From the NCBI GenBank assembly GCA_903895855.1, contig CAITVN010000232.1, forward strand, positions 1 to 38,003: 38,003 nt of DNA. The letters are read 5' to 3'. The position numbers and the translations under genes are program-made. Under the pieces are notes generated by a model. That model had not been told where the DNA came from and searched no databases. It worked only from the letters and a program-made list of their open reading frames with translations. Of this stretch, positions 35,401 to 38,003 are shown one piece after another. The stretch's first letter is position 1. Each line of letters starts with the position of its first letter. This DNA comes from Oligoflexia bacterium. Its GTDB lineage: Bacteria > Bdellovibrionota > UBA1018.

Positions 35401-36796
35401 GAAAAGTGTCAGACAACCCTTCGAGATCGTTTGCTTGTGCGACAATAGGCCCATACTGGTCAGAGAGGGCGTGCAGTTGTCGAGTGAGGTTTTGTATCTT
35501 CATCAGACAGGCGACACCATCGAGGCTTCGATCTCTTTGGCAGCTGTCATTTTGAAAGTGAATTTCTTTCATGAGGCGATCGTACTCAGCCGAAAGACTC
35601 ATTAACGTCAAGCGGGCTTTATCGAAGATTTCGAGGTTCTTTTCGCTAAACGGGGCCCAGTACGATCTGTCTTGTATAATAAACTCGGTTGCAATTTTGT
35701 GGCTAAAGAGATTTTCTAGGTTTTGTCGAATATTGTGGATTTCAATGGCCGGCCTTAGTGCGGAGTCCATGATTTTGTTAAATTGCTCAAAGCCATTATC
35801 ATTCTTCTCTATCTGCGAGTCAGAGAGCCTTTTGTTGATGCACTCGAGATTCAGCTGTTCGCGTCTGTTTTTGAGTTTGTCTTGCCATTGCTCGTCTGAA
35901 TAATCGCGGTCTTCGTCTTTCCATTGAAGGACTTCGTCATCTAACAATTTGTCAGACCGCTGATTGCAAAAATAGTCGGCCAAGAAACTCACTCGATTGA
36001 CGTCTGATTGCAATTGATTGGCGAGTGTCTGATTGCCCAGGGCCTTGAGCACCGCCATGACTTCTGGCACCATCTCGATTGCAGTGGGTTTACCGTCAAT
36101 TGCAATACTTCGAGCCGTTGAAAAAACGTTTAATTTTTGGCTGTTTAGTTCTTTTGCAATCTGGGTCGCATAGCTATCGAAATGTGAAAAATTAGTCGGC
36201 AGTTCAGATTCGCCAGTGGCACCGCATTCTTGAACTCGCCCTGAACGAATTTCTTCGAGAGACTCATCAACAATCTGAGCAGCGGCCGTCAGAGATTTTT
36301 TCACCGAACCCGCAAAACCTGCGAGACTGAGTGCCGAGAGGTGATTTTGCAGCTGGTATTTGTATTGGGTCGCGGCTGTCTCGGCCTTCTTTAAGCTGTC
36401 TTTAATCGATTTACTTTTCGCTGGGTATTCGCAAAATTCAGCATAGCGCTCAAGCTGAGTGTCGGCGAGTTCGTGCAGTGCCTTGAGGCGAGTAGTGATC
36501 GAATCGATTTCAGTTTTTAGCACCGTCTCGTCGTCAGAAAGTGGCGGCGCTCGATGAGGTGATTTTTCTGGGTTATGTCTGGCAAGATCGCGCTGCAAAG
36601 AGGCAAGTGCGGCATGATAGGCGGCGGTTAGTTTGGTGAAGTCTTTTCGTGTGCTGGCGTTGGGTCTGCTTGAAAAAAGCTTGCAAGGCTGTTCATTGGC
36701 GAGTGCGACAGCGCCAAGTGATGACAGCAGCAACATCAAGAGTGCGATAGATTGAATCGCTAATCGCCAGTGAGAGTGAAACGGTGAAAGAGCCAC
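32468..36796 (-). CDS. Giant exported protein with zincin (HEIVH) domain
   Basis: This encodes 1442 residues with a signal peptide (LAIQSIALLMLLLSSLGAVALA, cleaved before NEQPC). Residues about 35-480 and 840-960 are charged, helical and coiled-coil-rich. A long Ala-rich block (about 480-740) resembles amphipathic or membrane-active helices. Two copies of a 30-residue motif, each with LPG and GTR, sit at 758-787 and 1026-1055. The C-terminal region has HEIVH (1208-1212), the zinc-metallopeptidase motif, and 45 residues later YDELRAY with E1253, which could be the third ligand of a gluzincin. I cannot place it in a named family. A role as a secreted protease, possibly against prey or competitor cells, is speculative. 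Confidence 0.75.
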   Translation of the reverse strand: MALSPFHSHWRLAIQSIALLMLLLSSLGAVALANEQPCKLFSSRPNASTRKDFTKLTAAYHAALASLQRDLARHNPEKSPHRAPPLSDDETVLKTEIDSITTRLKALHELADTQLERYAEFCEYPAKSKSIKDSLKKAETAATQYKYQLQNHLSALSLAGFAGSVKKSLTAAAQIVDESLEEIRSGRVQECGATGESELPTNFSHFDSYATQIAKELNSQKLNVFSTARSIAIDGKPTAIEMVPEVMAVLKALGNQTLANQLQSDVNRVSFLADYFCNQRSDKLLDDEVLQWKDEDRDYSDEQWQDKLKNRREQLNLECINKRLSDSQIEKNDNGFEQFNKIMDSALRPAIEIHNIRQNLENLFSHKIATEFIIQDRSYWAPFSEKNLEIFDKARLTLMSLSAEYDRLMKEIHFQNDSCQRDRSLDGVACLMKIQNLTRQLHALSDQYGPIVAQANDLEGLSDTFHEAFGNAAIKLATTVATMGLSELAMARFAASARGIEMAEAAKDSVQGAKALSAAHTAISTGAAATVGLATETTRQAVEKYAHQTPFDFKAIAAETAISASTMYLGTKATIAVSSRAQEAAKLLIDSGKLSAKAAAFAAQVNRGLAAVPIGVAQNVAGIYSRELAAKNGTKEKAALAAESYLNLFTNPDFSDPKTLEAWLNAFTDAATAYSMIPGNDKIYQIRGTTGDRQAQAAARALSARAAVDLGADIATRRASGTVNREELMASEKLWQQHLVESLEPKLRKVAVLEEFNGKAAVVLNDEVILPGEPAIKLVPGTRILLARPNSPAGSVASGSTEAHPDVLKLRAEVRTTDSKLLASVTESIDKRLRNRETLYRSLVEAFKQGASDQTPAIARLIDKIATNEKELSALVTSYKEANQKNEGELATRADALGAEATKKEDRLRAELERLKATSPNKKDDIAQKTKDLADLKARHLELITRPLEDLKFEALNNHWVEYSKLRHLDHPQLGLVELNQSLAALKQKGPSAESAAAEVLWQILTVRLFKDYMGITATPGKWHDGQLAVFSEDGVSLPGQRPIDLIRGTRVAVDAQFREKIRDPEKTKQELKSSMAVYDDAVAKIKRKQPKGADLKLSPAEETLLNVLEANLLKNIAQHLSANQIEFTTTMKEGHRVIEISTKKDGAKLNKLALGIEKNIQGAKIFIDPHLQMDPETGAEYRYDEHAIFLKARTILDPNSVDSVTLHEIVHSTDKLRKTKGTQNTTDHSVTAVTGKLFNNTPLYEKWMTYDELRAYSKQTRTALQRLKTALSKPLKSEKLTPQARKSLSDFTPEVAQLLGELIHILPIHVANTNTAIETNLGALEAIKNQRASLSISQAGDTATISFHSQIGATLELTVNLQKGSLLNAVTPDQVKTVLVAALNKSLAAISIKSEIASKNNAFATGLLTKIRAGSTNAELIPAIEAHQIEMGELERQIPKD

Positions 36797-36859
36797 TCTT
36801 TCTTATCGGAAATCTGAGAGGAATCTGCAGAAATCCCAGGAGAATTTGTCGGGTACGAC

Positions 36860-36941
36860 GCCTCAAAAAGAATGTTACTAAGACGCGGCACCCAAGAACT
36901 GAGGTGCGGAGTCGTTGCCTCATAAAGATGTTACCAATGAC
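36860..36941 (+). repeat. Imperfect direct repeats upstream of the transposase remnant
   Basis: GCCTCAAAAAGAATGTTACT (36860-36879) and GCCTCATAAAGATGTTACCA (36917-36936) are near-identical units 57 bp apart. Repeats of this kind near a transposase start are usual for IS ends that bind the transposase several times. GGTCATTGGTA at 37314-37324 is the exact inverse of TACCAATGACC at 36932-36942, so it may mark the other end. Confidence 0.45.
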
Positions 36942-36964
36942 CAACACCACCTAAGCTGTGGATC

Positions 36965-37400
36965 ATGCAAGGAAGCAATCGAATGAGCACACAAACAAAA
37001 CGAGAGTATTTTGTCATTCTTCGTGAACGTTACCGAGCCGCGAAGGGGCTGTCAAAATCTGAACGCTCGAAAATTATTGATGAGGGCGTTAAAAATACAG
37101 GCCTTCACCGCAAGAGCGTGATTCGTGCCCTAACACTAGCTCGCAATGTCGATGGAGGGCCACCACGGCTTGGACGCCCAAAACGCTACTCCAAATCCGT
37201 TGTGTCGGGCTTCTGAAAAAACTCTACCGCGCCAGCGACTATGTCTGCTCGGATAAACTCAAAGCCATGATACCGATATTAGTCTCTCAGCTGAAAGGGC
37301 CAGTGGATGTTGAGGTCATTGGTACGTCGTCGAAGTGCCCTAGTTCGGCAAAAATATCGAAACTGCTACAGTTAGCAAGATACAAGCACTACTCTTTCAC
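36965..37400 (+). pseudogene. Frameshifted, truncated integrase-type transposase
   Basis: The first frame (36965-37216; a better start may be the ATG at 36983) reads TKREYFVILRERYRAA...SKIIDEGVKNTGLHRKSVIRAL...RLGRPKRY, the helix-turn-helix N-terminus of integrase-core (rve) transposases related to the ISNCY-like group. It ends in a TGA at 37214-37216. The continuation is in another frame, beginning CVGLLKKLYRASDYVCSDKLKAMIPI (from 37201), so a frameshift of -1 or +2 lies near 37195-37203. After about 37365 (SAKISKLLQL) the homology fades and the DDE catalytic core is absent. The A AAA AAC heptamer lies after the stop, so a programmed frameshift is unlikely. This is a dead insertion sequence. 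Confidence 0.7.
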
Positions 37401-37791
37401 GCGACGACCTGTAACGCTGTTGCGGTGGTGGGCGAGCGTTTCTGCGACTTCTTGCTTGGCAAATCGGGAGCGGGATCGTCGTCGAGGGGGTGAAATGTTC
37501 ACTATTTGCAATGCATTCGTAGAAATTTTAGCGAGTGCACGATTCGTTAAAGAGAGAAAAAAAGAAAACCAGTCCTGTTTTTTTCATTTGACATCAAATC
37601 GGTGTATTTTTTCAGATGCCATTTCTATTTCTCAATGCGCCCTAAATCAGTGTGAGACTGCAACAGATGCGCCAAGAAGGTGCTGCGATTGAAATATTGG
37701 GGCCGCAATAGTGAAGGTGCGCTGAATGCCTAAAAAGGCTCTAATCGCTTAAAAATGCCTTTTTCAAACCCATGCTATAGCTGGTTTACTT
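37401..37791. other. Gene-poor stretch after the IS remnant
   Basis: About 390 bp with no convincing gene. The open frame running to 37692 continues from the transposase remnant but has a composition unlike protein (many Cys, Arg, Ser) and no ribosome binding site of its own. The last 50 bp hold the likely promoter of the next gene (TATAGC around 37785). Confidence 0.45.
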
Positions 37792-38003
37792 ATGCAATTC
37801 AGCAATCACACTTCGTTAGCGCCGTTAGATTATAGAAATTCTTTTGAAACGGTGGCGGGAAATCTGGCAGCTTTATCTGATTCAGATTTAGTGGGTCAGT
37901 TTCGAGATCTCTCTGTTGAAGAAACGCAGAATCTCACGCAGCAACTCGAACACATCGCAGAACTGGATCGACGGAGATATTTTCTGCATTACCCGTCTCT
38001 TTG
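37792..38003 (+). CDS. HNH-endonuclease-type protein, N-terminal part (cut by window edge)
   Basis: Seventy residues are visible, open to the window end. The translation starts MQFSNHTSLAPLDYRNSFE and continues with LAALSDSDLVGQF, ETQNLTQQLEHIAELDRRRYFLHYPSL. The last block matches the N-terminal helical domain that precedes an HNH nuclease in a protein type common in Bdellovibrio-like genomes (usual form: ...HL.EIERRRLYLE.GYSSLFEY). The catalytic HNH motif would lie beyond 38003, so nuclease activity is inferred only. It lies next to the insertion-sequence remnant, and such genes are often found in multi-copy mobile settings. Confidence 0.6.
   Translation, partial: MQFSNHTSLAPLDYRNSFETVAGNLAALSDSDLVGQFRDLSVEETQNLTQQLEHIAELDRRRYFLHYPSL

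Noticed and set aside
37210..37222. Programmed -1 frameshift (A AAA AAC) in the transposase
   Set aside because: The heptamer lies at and after the in-frame TGA, so ribosomes would stop first, and the downstream frame loses homology.
37267..37692. A 141-codon frame as a separate gene
   Set aside because: Its first part is the out-of-frame continuation of the transposase and the rest has an unprotein-like composition, so it is treated as pseudogene plus noncoding.

Overview
The window looks like chromosomal DNA of a Gram-negative bacterium, most likely a Bdellovibrionota/Oligoflexia-type lineage. This is an inference. It rests on the density of secreted proteins and lipoproteins, a CFI-box-type C-terminal domain, an HNH-endonuclease-type N-terminus at the right edge like those common in Bdellovibrio-like genomes, and large Ala/Lys-rich exoproteins. 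No 16S gene or other decisive marker is present. No tRNA, rRNA or CRISPR array was seen.

Layout. (1) 255-5409: three tandem secreted or lipoprotein genes on +, with low-complexity linkers, choice-of-anchor-type beta-sandwich domains and a parallel beta-helix-like region. (2) 5419-8750: three metabolic genes: a dimethylargininase/amidinotransferase-fold hydrolase, a CysK-type cysteine synthase and an App1-like (DUF2183) phosphatase. (3) 9187-16635: an exported-protein block with a 10-Cys secreted protein, a 1319-residue subtilisin-like lipoprotein with tripeptidyl-peptidase-II-like spacing of its catalytic residues, and three neighbouring secreted Cys-rich proteins that I read as paralogues of an undescribed family. 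(4) 16933-21546: a winged-helix nucleotidyltransferase, then a tightly packed run lspA-lgt-btuF-btuC-btuD that couples lipoprotein maturation with a cobalamin-type ABC importer. (5) 21571-24343: the most novel part, a compact RiPP-like locus. It holds a 34-codon ORF (21776-21880) with a strong ribosome binding site, a hairpin, a radical SAM/SPASM maturase and an MFS exporter, preceded by a phased array of TGTGGA half-sites. (6) 24363-26495: a DUF4143 AAA ATPase whose start region contains a perfect 17-bp inverted repeat, and an outer-membrane barrel-like protein. (7) 26653-31711: housekeeping genes (DksA/TraR-type regulator, galU, priA) interleaved with a LolA-like-sized exported protein and a CFI-box protein. 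(8) 31801-36796: a DUF3465-like exported protein convergent with a 1442-residue exported protein carrying an HEIVH zincin motif. (9) 36860-38003: a decayed insertion sequence and the start of an HNH-endonuclease-type gene cut by the window edge.

Together, Lgt and LspA would process the lipoproteins in the window (at least four have plausible lipoboxes). The BtuFCD genes fit corrinoid or related metal-chelate uptake. The radical SAM locus is self-contained: precursor, modifying enzyme, export. All functional calls are from motif and context reading only; no database search was run.
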